Source: Halorussus ruber (lineage in GTDB: Archaea > Halobacteriota > Halobacteria > Halobacteriales > Haladaptataceae). From it: DNA of 64,000 bases. Position 1 is the stretch's first letter; every line of letters begins with the position of its first letter. This document shows positions 33,017 to 41,564 of the stretch, piece by piece. Under the pieces are notes generated by a model. The model did not search any database, had not been told where the DNA came from, and worked only from the letters and a program-made list of their open reading frames with translations. The DNA is taken from contig NZ_SBIT01000009.1 of the NCBI RefSeq assembly GCF_004765785.1, positions 62,001 to 126,000 on the forward strand, in the 5' to 3' direction. The position numbers were made by a program, and so were the translations under genes.

Positions 33017-33085
33017 GTCCGTGGGTAAGGATGTGTCTGGCTTAAGGGTTTCTGAGATTACTTCCCACGCACCGAAAATGGAAGT

Positions 33086-33304
33086 TTAGAAGACGTACTC
33101 GTCCTCGTGACCCATCATTCCTTCGTCTTCCAGACCGGGTTCGCGGTCGTCGTCGTCCATGGGACCGCTGGTTTTGTAGGCTTTCAGCCCGGTCGAGAGG
33201 AGGTCCTCGATGGCTTCCTCTCGGTTGACGAACTCGCCCTGTTCGACCATCTGGGCGATCTGCATTTCGAGATGTTCCGGAATAGTTATCTCTACCTTCG
33301 GCAT
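33086..33304 (-). CDS. Ribbon-helix-helix DNA-binding protein
   Basis: This 72-aa protein starts at the ATG ending at 33304 (MPKVEITIPEHLEMQIAQMV). The opening beta-strand KVEITIP and the helix pair up to IEDLLSTGLKAY fit a CopG/MetJ-like ribbon-helix-helix domain, which binds operators as a dimer. The acidic Met/Asp tail is typical of halophiles. Such genes in haloarchaea are annotated as DUF-numbered RHH proteins. It may regulate the neighbouring UPF0058 gene (33016) on the same strand; that is inference from position. Confidence 0.85.
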   Translation of the reverse strand: MPKVEITIPEHLEMQIAQMVEQGEFVNREEAIEDLLSTGLKAYKTSGPMDDDDREPGLEDEGMMGHEDEYVF

Positions 33305-33509
33305 TGGAACATTGCTGGCTTCGGGAGGGGTGTTCTTAAGTCTGACGGGGATAGCTACAGGGGACGACAAATCATTTGATTCCAATCGAAAAGAACGGTT
33401 CCGAGAAATCGAACTCAGAGTTACGATTCGGCAACCGAGGTTGCTAGTAGCGATACGCAACGCCGGATTACTCGGTATCTGACCGAAAAATGGGAGTTTT
33501 CCGTCCGTC

Positions 33510-33797
33510 TCAGCGGCTACCGAGCATCTGCTCGATAGAGTTGATGATGCGGTTCGGGCCGAGGGCGGTGACGGCCTTCTCGATTCGCTTCTGGTTGTAG
33601 TAGCTTGCGAACGCGAGAATCGTCGGCGGCCACAGTCCGATAAAGATGCCCTGCATCCGGTTGCCCCGGACGAAGAACTGATGCAGTGCGAGTGCCACCG
33701 ACGTCGCCGCGGCGAGGACCGTCACGTCGGTCGCCGTCTCCTCGGCGGCCTTTACGGTCTTGTCCTGACCGGTCGTGCGTTGTTCTTGTGTTGCCAT
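33510..33797 (-). CDS. Small membrane protein
   Basis: This 95-aa protein starts at the ATG ending at 33797 (MATQEQRTTG). A polar helical amino-terminal third precedes one or two hydrophobic segments (VTVLAAATSVALALHQFFV and GIFIGLWPPTILAFASYYN), and then an amphipathic tail (RIEKAVTALGPNRIINSIEQ). Most of the long reading frame upstream is rejected, as it crosses the divergent promoter of the next gene. Function is unknown; the pattern suggests a peripheral or membrane-anchored helper protein conserved in haloarchaea. Confidence 0.8.
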   Translation of the reverse strand: MATQEQRTTGQDKTVKAAEETATDVTVLAAATSVALALHQFFVRGNRMQGIFIGLWPPTILAFASYYNQKRIEKAVTALGPNRIINSIEQMLGSR

Positions 33798-34016
33798 GCG
33801 AACTCGTCTTGGGACAGACACGCCTTTGTTATTGAGTCGATACCCCCACTCGTTCCGGACGCCCCCGCTACGTTCCGCGTTACCGCAACCGAAATCGAAC
33901 GTTGCCGAGTTCTCGACGTCGCGCCGTCCCGCGATTCCCCGCGCACCGCCCCGCGACTCTCCTCGTGCCCGTGCGCAGTCGATAAATCTACTTGCGTCCG
34001 ACACCGACTCGGACCT

Positions 34017-34613
34017 ATGAGCGTCACCGACGTGACGGACCTTCACGAGGAGTTCGACGGCGAGCGCCTCCCGCCCGGCCAGCGCAAGACGAGCAAGTTC
34101 CCGGTCCTCTCGAAGAGCGGCACGCCGGACTGGAACCCCGAGACGTGGGAGTTCACGGTCTCGGGCGCGGTCGAGGAGGAACTGTCCTTCTCGTGGGAGG
34201 AGTTTCAGGACCTCCCGAGCGAGACCCAGAATCAGGACTTCCACTGCGTGACGGGCTGGAGCAAGTTCGACTGCGAGTTCACGGGCGTCACCTTCCCCGA
34301 CCTCGCGGAGATGGCGGGCGTGAAAGACGACGCGGTTCACGTCATGTTCTCGGCGCTCGACGGCTACACGACGAATCTCCCGCTGGAAGATTGCATGCGC
34401 GAGGAGGTCCTCTTGACCTACGAGTTCGACGGCGAGGCCCTTCCGGAGGAACACGGCGGCCCCCTGCGGGTCGTGACGCCGCACAAGTACGCTTATAAAG
34501 GAGCGAAGTGGGTTGACGGCGTGGAGTTCCTGACGGAGGAGGAGCGCGGCTACTGGGAGAAGCGCGGCTACTCGAACACGGCGAATCCGTGGAACGAGGA
34601 GCGATACAGTTAG
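34017..34613 (+). CDS. Sulfite-oxidase-like molybdopterin enzyme
   Basis: This 198-aa protein is of the short sulfite-oxidase/YuiH type, which binds molybdenum cofactor through a cysteine. Key segments are FHCVTGWSKFDCEFTGVTF (with the cofactor Cys in HCVTGWS), VMFSALDGYTTNLPLEDCM, and GGPLRVVTPHKYAYKGAKWV near the end. There is no Tat signal, so it is probably cytoplasmic. The substrate is unknown; members of this family reduce sulfoxides or N-oxides. The ATG at 34017 follows an AT-poor region with a gataaat element about 30 bases upstream. Confidence 0.9.
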   Translation: MSVTDVTDLHEEFDGERLPPGQRKTSKFPVLSKSGTPDWNPETWEFTVSGAVEEELSFSWEEFQDLPSETQNQDFHCVTGWSKFDCEFTGVTFPDLAEMAGVKDDAVHVMFSALDGYTTNLPLEDCMREEVLLTYEFDGEALPEEHGGPLRVVTPHKYAYKGAKWVDGVEFLTEEERGYWEKRGYSNTANPWNEERYS

Positions 34614-34680
34614 TGAATTTCTGTCTTTCGGGGAGTCGAAGCAGATAGCGTCGTGAGTAGGAGAATCGCAGTATCTTTTT

Positions 34681-34810
34681 AGAAAGCCCCCGGTTCGCTC
34701 GCGGTCGCTCAGCGACATATCTGACGCGCGCAGTTCTGCGCGCGTCAGATAGAGGTCGGCTGAGACGACCACGGCCTTCGGCCGCGAGCGACCGGTCCCT
34801 TTCAGTCCAC
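34681..34810 (-). repeat. F3 palindromic repeat, copy c (inverted)
   Basis: The central stem is a 16-bp perfect palindrome: TATCTGACGCGCGCAG (34718-34733) pairs with 34736-34751 around only two bases. Outer arms ggtcgctcagcgac and gtcggctgagacgacc surround it. The ends are gaaagccccc and ggtccctttcagtcc. Confidence 0.8.
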
Positions 34811-34867
34811 CCAGACAGTCGGGTGCATTACCGGGCTTCTGACGGTGAGAGGAGCCACCGAGCGTCG

Positions 34868-34974
34868 GCCTCGGGCCTCCCCAGCCTCCTCTCACTCCCT
34901 GCGGTCGTTCGGTCGTCCCTCGCGCGGTTCGGCGCGGCCACAGGAGGCCGCGCCAGCACGCGCCGACAAACGAG
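34868..34974 (+). repeat. F2 palindromic repeat, copy b
   Basis: A cctccccagcctcctc leader and cggtcgtccctcgcgcg phrase precede the hairpin GGCGCGGCC (34931-34939) with GGCCGCGCC (34946-34954), and then an agcacgcgccg tail. Confidence 0.65.
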
Positions 34975-35101
34975 TTCGAGACAGCGATTCGAACCGACGA
35001 GTTTTCGCCGTTTTGAGGAGTCCGACGACGGTGCCCGAACCCGACAGGCGTCACGAGTAATTCAGTTAGACTAAAGGCTCCCCACTCCTGAGTTCGACTG
35101 A

Positions 35102-36472
35102 ATGGAGTCTCCGCCCCGCGACGGACAGGTGTCGGCCGAACCGACCGGCTCCGCCCTCGTGAGCCGGGCTTGCAAGCTACCCGACTGCGACCCCCGACCC
35201 TTCCTCGCCGGGCGGGACGCGCCCCGAATCTACTGGACCAGCCCGTACGGTCCCGAGTTCGCAGGCGGCGGCACCGCGGCCAGAATCACGGCCGAGGGAG
35301 CCGACAGGTTCGACTCGGTCGGCGAGGCCGCAGACGAGTTGTTCGACGGGATGGACTACGACGGGCCGGACGCGGCCCGGCCCCGACTGTTCGGCGGCTT
35401 CTCGTTCCACGCCGACCACGACCCGGCCCCGCCGTGGCAGAGCTTCGGGACCGGCGAGTTCATCCTGCCCCGGACCCAGTTGACTCGCGCCGACGGCGAG
35501 ACGTGGCTGACCGTCTCGGCCCGCGACGCGCCCGGCGAGGCCGTCGAGGCCGAACTTTCCGAGGTCCGCGAGGCCCTCGCCGAGGTCCCCGAGCGAGAGC
35601 GCGCCGACTCGCCCCGCGCTGGCCCGCCCGGAGCTGACCCGCCCGGCGTCGTGGCGACGAACCCGACCACGACCCGCGAGGAGTGGGCCGAGCAGGTCAG
35701 GGCCGCGGTCGAGCGAATCGACGCTGGCGACCTCCAGAAGGTCACGCTGGCCCAAGCCCTCGCGGTCGAGTTGGCCGACGAGGTCTCGATGCCCGACGTG
35801 CTGGCCCGCCTCGGCGAGTCGTACCCCGACTGCTTCCGGTTCTGCTTCGAGCCGACCCCCGAGGCCGCCTTCTTCGGCGCGACGCCCGAGCGACTCGCCA
35901 CGCTCCGGGGTCGGACCGTCGAAACCGACGCGCTCGCAGGCTCTGTCGGCCGCGGTGATACTCCGGAGGAGGACGCCGAACTGGAGAAAAGCATCGAGGA
36001 AAGCGAGAAGATGGCCCACGAACACGGTCTCGTGGTCGATACCATCCGCGAGCAGTTGGCTCCTCTCTCCGCGGCGGTCCGGGTCGAGGACCGCCGCGTT
36101 CGGAAACTCGCCACCATCCAGCACCTCTGGACCCCCATCGAGGCCGACCTCCAGTCGTCGGGCCACGTCCTCTCTATCGTGGAAGCACTCCACCCGACCC
36201 CCGCGGTCGGCGGCCTCCCGCCCGAGAAAGCTCTCCAGACCATCCGCGAGACCGAGGCCTTCGACCGCGGCTGGTACGCCGCCCCGGTCGGCTGGTTCGA
36301 CGCCGAGGGCGACGGCACCTTCGCGGTCGGCATTCGCTCGGCGGTCACGAGCGGAAAATCCGCCACGCTGTTCGCCGGGAACGGCATCGTCGGCGACAGC
36401 GACCCCGACGAGGAGTACGAGGAGGTACAGCTCAAGTACCTGCCGATTCTGGACGAACTGGAAGATGAGTGA
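35102..36472 (+). CDS. menF: Isochorismate synthase
   Basis: This 456-aa chorismate-using enzyme makes isochorismate for menaquinone. It is related to anthranilate and salicylate synthases. Conserved segments include FGGFSFH (residues about 97-103), KVTLAQALAVEL, CFRFCFEPTPEAAFFGATPERL, ETDALAGSVGRGDTPEEDAEL with the Mg2+-binding glutamates, and TIQHLWTPIEADL. HPTPAVGGLP and WYAAPVGWFDAEGDGTFAVGIRSA follow near the end. It opens the men cluster, and its last 8 bases overlap menD, so the two are coupled. Confidence 0.96.
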   Translation: MESPPRDGQVSAEPTGSALVSRACKLPDCDPRPFLAGRDAPRIYWTSPYGPEFAGGGTAARITAEGADRFDSVGEAADELFDGMDYDGPDAARPRLFGGFSFHADHDPAPPWQSFGTGEFILPRTQLTRADGETWLTVSARDAPGEAVEAELSEVREALAEVPERERADSPRAGPPGADPPGVVATNPTTTREEWAEQVRAAVERIDAGDLQKVTLAQALAVELADEVSMPDVLARLGESYPDCFRFCFEPTPEAAFFGATPERLATLRGRTVETDALAGSVGRGDTPEEDAELEKSIEESEKMAHEHGLVVDTIREQLAPLSAAVRVEDRRVRKLATIQHLWTPIEADLQSSGHVLSIVEALHPTPAVGGLPPEKALQTIRETEAFDRGWYAAPVGWFDAEGDGTFAVGIRSAVTSGKSATLFAGNGIVGDSDPDEEYEEVQLKYLPILDELEDE

Positions 36473-38282
36473 CGAAGCCGACCCCTTCTCTGACCCCTCG
36501 GCCGCCCCGAACCGCAACACCCTCTGGGCGCGGGCGCTGGTCTCGGAACTCGACGCCGCGGGAATCGACGCCGTCTGCATCGCCCCCGGCAGTCGCTCGA
36601 CGCCCCTGACGGTCGCGTTCGCTCAGCATCCCGAAATCGAGGTCTTCTCGCACTTGGACGAGCGTTCCGCGGCGTTCTTCGCCTTGGGTCGAGCCAAGCG
36701 CACCGGCAAACCGACCCCGCTGGTCTGCACCTCGGGCACCGCGGCGGCGAACTTCCACCCCGCGGTCATCGAGGCAAATCAGGCCCGCGTCCCGATGCTC
36801 GTCCTGACGGCCGACCGGCCGCCGGAACTGCGCGACTCGGGCGCGAACCAGACTATCGACCAGCAGAAGCTCTACGGCGACGCGGTTCGGTGGTACAAGG
36901 ACCTGCCCGAACCAGAGGCCGACGGACGAAAGTTGCGCTCGCTCCGGACCACGGCGGCCCGCGCGGTGAGCGAGTCCACCGGCACCCCGCCGGGGCCGGT
37001 CCACCTCAACGTCCCCTTCCGCAAGCCCCTCGAACCGGTCGAGGTCCCCGGCGACGTGCCCGAGGAGTTCGCCGACGAGGCTCCGCTCGGGGCCGAGGGG
37101 CGCAATTCTGCCTTCGTCAGCACTTCGCAGGGCCGCCCCGAACTGGACGACGCCGAGATTCGGCGCGTCGGGCAGGTTCTCGAAGACGCCGACCGGGGCC
37201 TCATCGTCGCCGGTCCGGCGGACGCCCCGGACTCGGACCGAACCCCGGCGCTCGACCGCGGGGCACTCGCCGACCTCGCCGAGGCGACCGGGTTCCCCGT
37301 CCTCGCCGACCCCCTGTCGGGACACCGATTCGGTCACGAGAGCGAAGTTCCGATACTCGGGGGCTACGACGGCTACCTCGACGCAGTCGCCGACTCGTGG
37401 CCCGACCCCGAGGTCGTCGTTCGCTTCGGCGCGTCGCCGACCTCGAAGGTCCTCCGCCGGTATCTGGAAGCGAGCGACGCCCGGCAGTTCCTCGTGGACC
37501 CCGCGGGCGGGTGGCGCGAGGCGACGTTTACCGCGACAGACCTGCTGGCGGCCGACCCGACGCGGTTCGCCCGGAAACTGGCCGAAACGACCGATTCGGC
37601 CGCGGCCGAATCGGCCGAGAGCGAATCGTGGCGCGCACGCTTCGCCGAGGCCGAGCGCGACTACTGGAGTCTGGTCGAGTCGGCGCGCGACGAGCGCCTC
37701 TTCGAGGGCGGCGTCCTCTCGGCAGTCGCGGAAGACGCCCCCGACCCGGCCACCGTGATGGTCTCGAACAGCATGCCGGTCCGCGATTTGGACCGCTTCG
37801 GTGCGCCGCGGTCCGCGGACATCTCGGTGCTGGGCAACCGGGGCGCGAGCGGCATCGACGGCATCACCAGCACGGGACTCGGCGCGGGGAGCGCAACCGA
37901 CGACCCGCTCGTCATCGTGACCGGCGACTTGGCCTACTACCACGACATGAACGGCCTGCTCGCCGTCGCGCGGTGCGGCGTGGACGCGACCATCGTGGAA
38001 ATCAACAACGACGGCGGCGGCATCTTCCACATGCTCCCCATCGAGGAGTTCGACCCGCCGTTCACCGAGCAGTTCCGGACGCCCCACGGCCTCGACTACG
38101 AACCGACCGGTGACCTCTACGGCCTCGACTTCGAGCGCGTCGGGGAACTGGCGGACTTCCGGTCGGCCTTCCGCGAATCGGTCGCCAGCGAGGGGACGCA
38201 GGTAATTGAGGTCACGACCGACGCCAAGGAGAGCCACCGGTTCCGCGAGGAAGTGGCAGAACGAATACGGACGCAAGTCTAA
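36465..38282 (+). CDS. menD: SEPHCHC synthase MenD
   Basis: This 605-aa thiamine-diphosphate enzyme adds 2-oxoglutarate to isochorismate in the second menaquinone step. The ATG at 36465 overlaps menF by 8 bases. Conserved features: CIAPGSRSTPL near the start, HLDERSAAFFALGRAK with the cofactor-activating Glu, VCTSGTAAANFHPAV, and GDLAYYHDMNGLL, which begins the Mg2+/ThDP motif (GDL...NN) ending at EINNDGGGIF. The length is a little above bacterial MenD because of acidic insertions (for example around 395-415). The following gene is AT-richer and not clearly part of the operon. Confidence 0.96.
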   Translation: MSDEADPFSDPSAAPNRNTLWARALVSELDAAGIDAVCIAPGSRSTPLTVAFAQHPEIEVFSHLDERSAAFFALGRAKRTGKPTPLVCTSGTAAANFHPAVIEANQARVPMLVLTADRPPELRDSGANQTIDQQKLYGDAVRWYKDLPEPEADGRKLRSLRTTAARAVSESTGTPPGPVHLNVPFRKPLEPVEVPGDVPEEFADEAPLGAEGRNSAFVSTSQGRPELDDAEIRRVGQVLEDADRGLIVAGPADAPDSDRTPALDRGALADLAEATGFPVLADPLSGHRFGHESEVPILGGYDGYLDAVADSWPDPEVVVRFGASPTSKVLRRYLEASDARQFLVDPAGGWREATFTATDLLAADPTRFARKLAETTDSAAAESAESESWRARFAEAERDYWSLVESARDERLFEGGVLSAVAEDAPDPATVMVSNSMPVRDLDRFGAPRSADISVLGNRGASGIDGITSTGLGAGSATDDPLVIVTGDLAYYHDMNGLLAVARCGVDATIVEINNDGGGIFHMLPIEEFDPPFTEQFRTPHGLDYEPTGDLYGLDFERVGELADFRSAFRESVASEGTQVIEVTTDAKESHRFREEVAERIRTQV

Positions 38283-38303
38283 TACTCCTCCTGTACAAAC
38301 ACG

Positions 38304-38316
38304 TTTATTATCTAAT
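38304..38316 (+). promoter_or_regulatory. TATA region for the membrane gene inside the men cluster
   Basis: The AT-rich tract tttattatctaat lies 17-29 bases before the ATG at 38333, so this gene probably has its own promoter between menD and the rest. Confidence 0.5.
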
Positions 38317-38332
38317 AATACGGGGCAGGAAC

Positions 38333-39295
38333 ATGATTTGGAATAGAGTGACACGTCGGCACTTCGCTGTCTGGTTCGGGATGTTCGGAGCGATACAGAG
38401 TGCAGTGTTAAGTGTGTATTTCTTTCTCTGGGATTTCCAAGTTGGCGTCCCGGGATATGCCGCAGTAACAGAAACTGTATCAGGAGTCGATGTCCTTGCC
38501 GGGGATTTGTCTGGGATAACGCTCTCCTATTTTTTCCTCGGTCTTATCGGGGCTACCATAAGCGTCGTCGCCGCTTATAGCGTCTCGACCCGGAGGTATG
38601 CGTTACTCGAATACCTCTTGGTCGCAGTCGGCGTCGTCGCGGCGTGGCAGTGGTACGTCGGTGATTTACTCGGACAACTACTCTCTACCGTTGTTCTCCC
38701 GATTTTTCTATCGGTCGTACTCCACGTCTCCAAACGGTCGAAGCCAGAACAACCGGATGGCCGACTGTCGAGGACCACCGTCCTAATAGTTGCACTCGTC
38801 GCAGTCGTATGTAGCGTGTCGAGTACGGGTATCGTCGCTCTCGATGCTCCTCGGAATCAGCCTTCGAAGACAGTCGAATCGAGTCCAGTTACTGAACGTC
38901 TTGCAGTCGAAAGCGTGATCGGCGAGGTGACAGGCGACCACGAAAAGCAAATTAGCTCTCTTACGTTCACGGTTTCGCCGAATGGTGAGAGTACAAACAT
39001 ATATGGCGTGGAGATTAAATACGTAGGTGATGAAACCGAGAAAACCTTCGAATCGAGAACGGACGACGTGAATACGTCCACGGAACCTGTATTCGCGCTT
39101 CGGTCAGCGGACTCGAAAATCGTGTCTCCCCAAGAGAGCGCCACATTCACGCTAAACATCACCGCGATTCGAGGAGCAATCCTCAGACCGGGTAACAGCG
39201 TTAAAATAGTTATACTTACTGCGGAAGACGCGAAGACCGTTTTTTGGCTCGACGTTCCGGAGTCGCTCTCCGGAAAGAAGGCCGAACTCCTGTGA
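38333..39295 (+). CDS. Membrane protein with archaellin-like outer tail
   Basis: This 320-aa protein has four or five hydrophobic helices in residues 1-175 and then an extracellular-looking domain. The last 110 residues read like an archaellin or pilin carboxy end: SVIGEVTGDHEKQISSLTFT, VSPQESATFTLNITAIRG, then VKIVILTAEDAKTVFWLDVP. Codon use and GC are clearly lower than in men genes, which suggests later acquisition. The ATG has AGGA-like bases (gcaggaac) just before it. No enzymatic motif is seen. It sits between menD and the hypothetical gene 39550 and is probably not a menaquinone enzyme. Confidence 0.7.
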   Translation: MIWNRVTRRHFAVWFGMFGAIQSAVLSVYFFLWDFQVGVPGYAAVTETVSGVDVLAGDLSGITLSYFFLGLIGATISVVAAYSVSTRRYALLEYLLVAVGVVAAWQWYVGDLLGQLLSTVVLPIFLSVVLHVSKRSKPEQPDGRLSRTTVLIVALVAVVCSVSSTGIVALDAPRNQPSKTVESSPVTERLAVESVIGEVTGDHEKQISSLTFTVSPNGESTNIYGVEIKYVGDETEKTFESRTDDVNTSTEPVFALRSADSKIVSPQESATFTLNITAIRGAILRPGNSVKIVILTAEDAKTVFWLDVPESLSGKKAELL

Positions 39296-39549
39296 CTACA
39301 GTTGGTCGAGACTGCCACCACCGAACGAGATGTCTCGTTTGTTGAACAGCGAGTAGGCGGCAGTACCGCGAGCAGAATCGTCCTACGTCGCCGACGAACT
39401 CGGCGAGTAGCGGGCTTCGGAAATAATTAGTTGCCTTTAAATTTTTATCTATATCATAGATGGTTATATATCGTTGTTTCGTCAAAAGAGTCGATATCGG
39501 CTACCAACTGCAAGATTGAAATGAATCCAGCCTATATTTCCGAATATAA

Positions 39550-39924
39550 ATGTCAGAAAACTCTTCGGAAGCCCTGGCCGAGTTCCTGAAAGCTCGCGTC
39601 GGCGACCACCTGCGGAGCGTCATCTTCTACGACGACGAGGGCGGCGAAGTGGTGTACGTCCGCGACGACGTGGCCGACCAGTACACCGACGAGGACGTGG
39701 CCGAGGTCGTCCGCGACGTGCGACTGGAGGCCGTGGACAAACCCCACCAAGAGAGCCTCTACACTCACGGTTCGCTCGAATGCACGCTCCGGTCGTTCGG
39801 CGACGCCGTGGAGTTGCACTTCCCGCACGACGAGACCTGCGGCACCGCCGTCGCGCTCGACAGCGAAGTGTTCCCGATGCACAACACCTTCGTCGAGCGC
39901 TGTCTGGACGCGATGGAGGAGTAG
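39550..39924 (+). CDS. Small conserved haloarchaeal protein
   Basis: This 124-aa acidic protein has an alpha/beta look: LAEFLKARVGDHLRSVIFYD, GGEVVYVRDDVADQYTDEDV, then SLECTLRSFGDAVELHFPHD and TGC-like CGTAVALDSEVFPM. It has two Cys and several His residues but no clear metal motif. It resembles haloarchaeal proteins of DUF75xx type that are often found beside signalling or redox genes; I cannot name it. It is convergent with the aminotransferase gene, with 11 bases between the stops. Confidence 0.8.
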   Translation: MSENSSEALAEFLKARVGDHLRSVIFYDDEGGEVVYVRDDVADQYTDEDVAEVVRDVRLEAVDKPHQESLYTHGSLECTLRSFGDAVELHFPHDETCGTAVALDSEVFPMHNTFVERCLDAMEE

Positions 39925-39935
39925 GCCGACACTTC

Positions 39936-41138
39936 CTATTCGGTCTCTGCCCGAACCATCGCCTCGATTCGGTCGAGTCCCTCCTCGATGCGGTCGAGGC
40001 TGTTGGCGAAGCTGATTCGGAGGTAGCCCTCGCCAGCGTCGCCGAATCCGTCGCCCGGCGCGGTCACGACGCCGTACTCCGAGAGGAGCCGTTTCGCTAT
40101 CTCGAAGCTCCCGCCGGGCAGGTCGCTCACGTCGAGGAAGGCGTAGAAGGCCCCGTCCGGCCGCGGGCAGGAGACCACCGGCATCTCGGCGACGCGCTCG
40201 ACCACGAAGTCCCGGCGCTCCTCGAAGGCGGCCTTCATCTCGGCGACCGGCTCTTGGGGCCCGGTCAGCGCGGCCAGCGCGGCCTGCTGGCTCACGGCCG
40301 AGGTGCAGGCGGTCGTACTCTCGCCGATGCTGGTGACCGCGTCCACCACCTCCTCCGGCCCGGCGAGCCAGCCGAGTCGCCAGCCAGTCATGGAGTAGGT
40401 CTTCGAGCAGGAGTCGATGGTCAGGACGTTCTCGGGCGAATCGACGTAGGACGCCGCGCCCCGGAAGTCGTCGTCGTAGGTCAGGCGGCCGTAGACCTCG
40501 TCGGCGACGACGTAGGCGTCGTTGGCCGCCGCGGCGTCCGCGACTTCGGCGACCGCCTCCTCGTCGTAGACCTGCCCGGTCGGATTGGAGGGCGAGGTCA
40601 AAATTACGGCGGCGGTCTCCTCGCCGATTTCGCCCGCCACGCGCTCGGCGTCGAGGTCGAATCCGGAGTCGGCGGGCAGCGGGACCTCGACCGGCGTCGC
40701 GCCCGCCAACTGGACCTGGTTCACGTAGTTCGGCCACGCCGGAGTGGGAACCACGACCTCGTCGCCCGGCCCGGCCAGCGCCATCATCGACAGCGAAAGC
40801 GCCTCCATCGCGCCGTTCTTGACCGTAATCTGCTCGGGGTCGTACTCGACGCCGCTCTCGCGCGCCATCGTCTCCGAGATGGCCTCGCGGAGCGGCGGGA
40901 TGCCCGCGTTCTCGGTGTAGCTGGTCGCGCCCTCGTGGGCCGCCTCGGCCGCGGCGTCGATGACGTGTTCGGGCGTACCGAAGTCGGGTTCGCCGACTTC
41001 GAGGCGCACGAGGTCGCTGTCGGCCGTCTGTCGCTCGCGCTCGGCGAGGCCGAACATCACGCGAATCTTCGAGCGTTCGAGGCTCCGGGTCCGGTCGGCG
41101 AGGCGCGCGGCGGCCTCGCGCTGGCTCGGGTCGGTCAT
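39936..41138 (-). CDS. Class I/II aminotransferase (PLP-dependent)
   Basis: This 400-aa fold-type I PLP enzyme of the aspartate aminotransferase family shows the expected motifs. LEVGEPDFGTPEHV is at the start, followed by YTENAGIPPLREAI and LTSPSNPTGQVYDEE with the PLP-contacting Asn. ADEVYGRLTYDDDF carries the pyridine-ring Asp, and SCSKTYSMTGWRLGWLAGP the Schiff-base Lys. The substrate is probably an aspartate, tyrosine or other aromatic amino acid; motifs do not separate them. It is transcribed opposite to the men genes, with upstream iterons and an F3 repeat in the 41139-41564 gap. Confidence 0.93.
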   Translation of the reverse strand: MTDPSQREAAARLADRTRSLERSKIRVMFGLAERERQTADSDLVRLEVGEPDFGTPEHVIDAAAEAAHEGATSYTENAGIPPLREAISETMARESGVEYDPEQITVKNGAMEALSLSMMALAGPGDEVVVPTPAWPNYVNQVQLAGATPVEVPLPADSGFDLDAERVAGEIGEETAAVILTSPSNPTGQVYDEEAVAEVADAAAANDAYVVADEVYGRLTYDDDFRGAASYVDSPENVLTIDSCSKTYSMTGWRLGWLAGPEEVVDAVTSIGESTTACTSAVSQQAALAALTGPQEPVAEMKAAFEERRDFVVERVAEMPVVSCPRPDGAFYAFLDVSDLPGGSFEIAKRLLSEYGVVTAPGDGFGDAGEGYLRISFANSLDRIEEGLDRIEAMVRAETE

Positions 41139-41564
41139 GGCCTACGTCACGGAACCGCGGGTGAAGTAAGTTCGCTCCTCGGAAATGGAGACCAGCGAAC
41201 GCCGACCGCGACCCGCGGGTCGCGGTCGGTGGAACTTTCCACGCGGTTTCGGCCAGTGGCACCTTCCATCGGAACGTGCTCGGTGGATCAATCCACGAGT
41301 TTCGGCCGGTGGGACGTTCACTTCCCCTGGCGGACTGAAAGGGCGAGCGCGGTTCGCGGCCGGAGGCCGTGGTCGTCTCCGGCGGCCCTATTCGCGGGCC
41401 GGGCGGTGTGGAGAGGCCCGCGGATATCCGGCGGAGCGACCGCGAACCGCGCGAGGGCTTTCGAGGACGAAGAAACGACGGTCTCACCTCCGGCAGTATC
41501 GTCACTTCAATCTCCTAGAAGCCAACAAGGAATCTTTTTCCTCGCACCGGCCCCACGCCGACAC
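41139..41564. other. Intergenic region with GGTGGA iterons and F3 repeat
   Basis: This 426-base gap contains four units of about 27 bases around GGTGGA-N3-TCCAC (41220-41335), joined to F3 copy e (41327-41465). The last 100 bases lead to menB. No gene is apparent. Confidence 0.65.
41327..41465 (+). repeat. F3 palindromic repeat, copy e
   Basis: It starts ctggcggactgaaaggg and ends gcgcgagggctttc. The central stem TATTCGCGGGCC (41389-41400) pairs with GGCCCGCGGATA (41415-41426), with one G-T pair. It is immediately downstream of GGTGGA-type iterons. Confidence 0.8.

Larger units (their letters stand above)
34614..35101. other. Intergenic region with F3 and F2 repeats
   Basis: This 488-base gap carries F3 copy c (34681-34810), then F2 copy b (34868-34974). 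The remainder (34975-35101) is the upstream region of menF, with an ambiguous TATA-like agactaaagg near 35066. No credible gene was seen. Confidence 0.6.

Noticed and set aside
39780-41564. Long upstream extension of the menB frame (892 codons in all)
   Set aside because: It overlaps the aminotransferase on the other strand and lacks MenB features before residue 1 of the chosen start at 41565.
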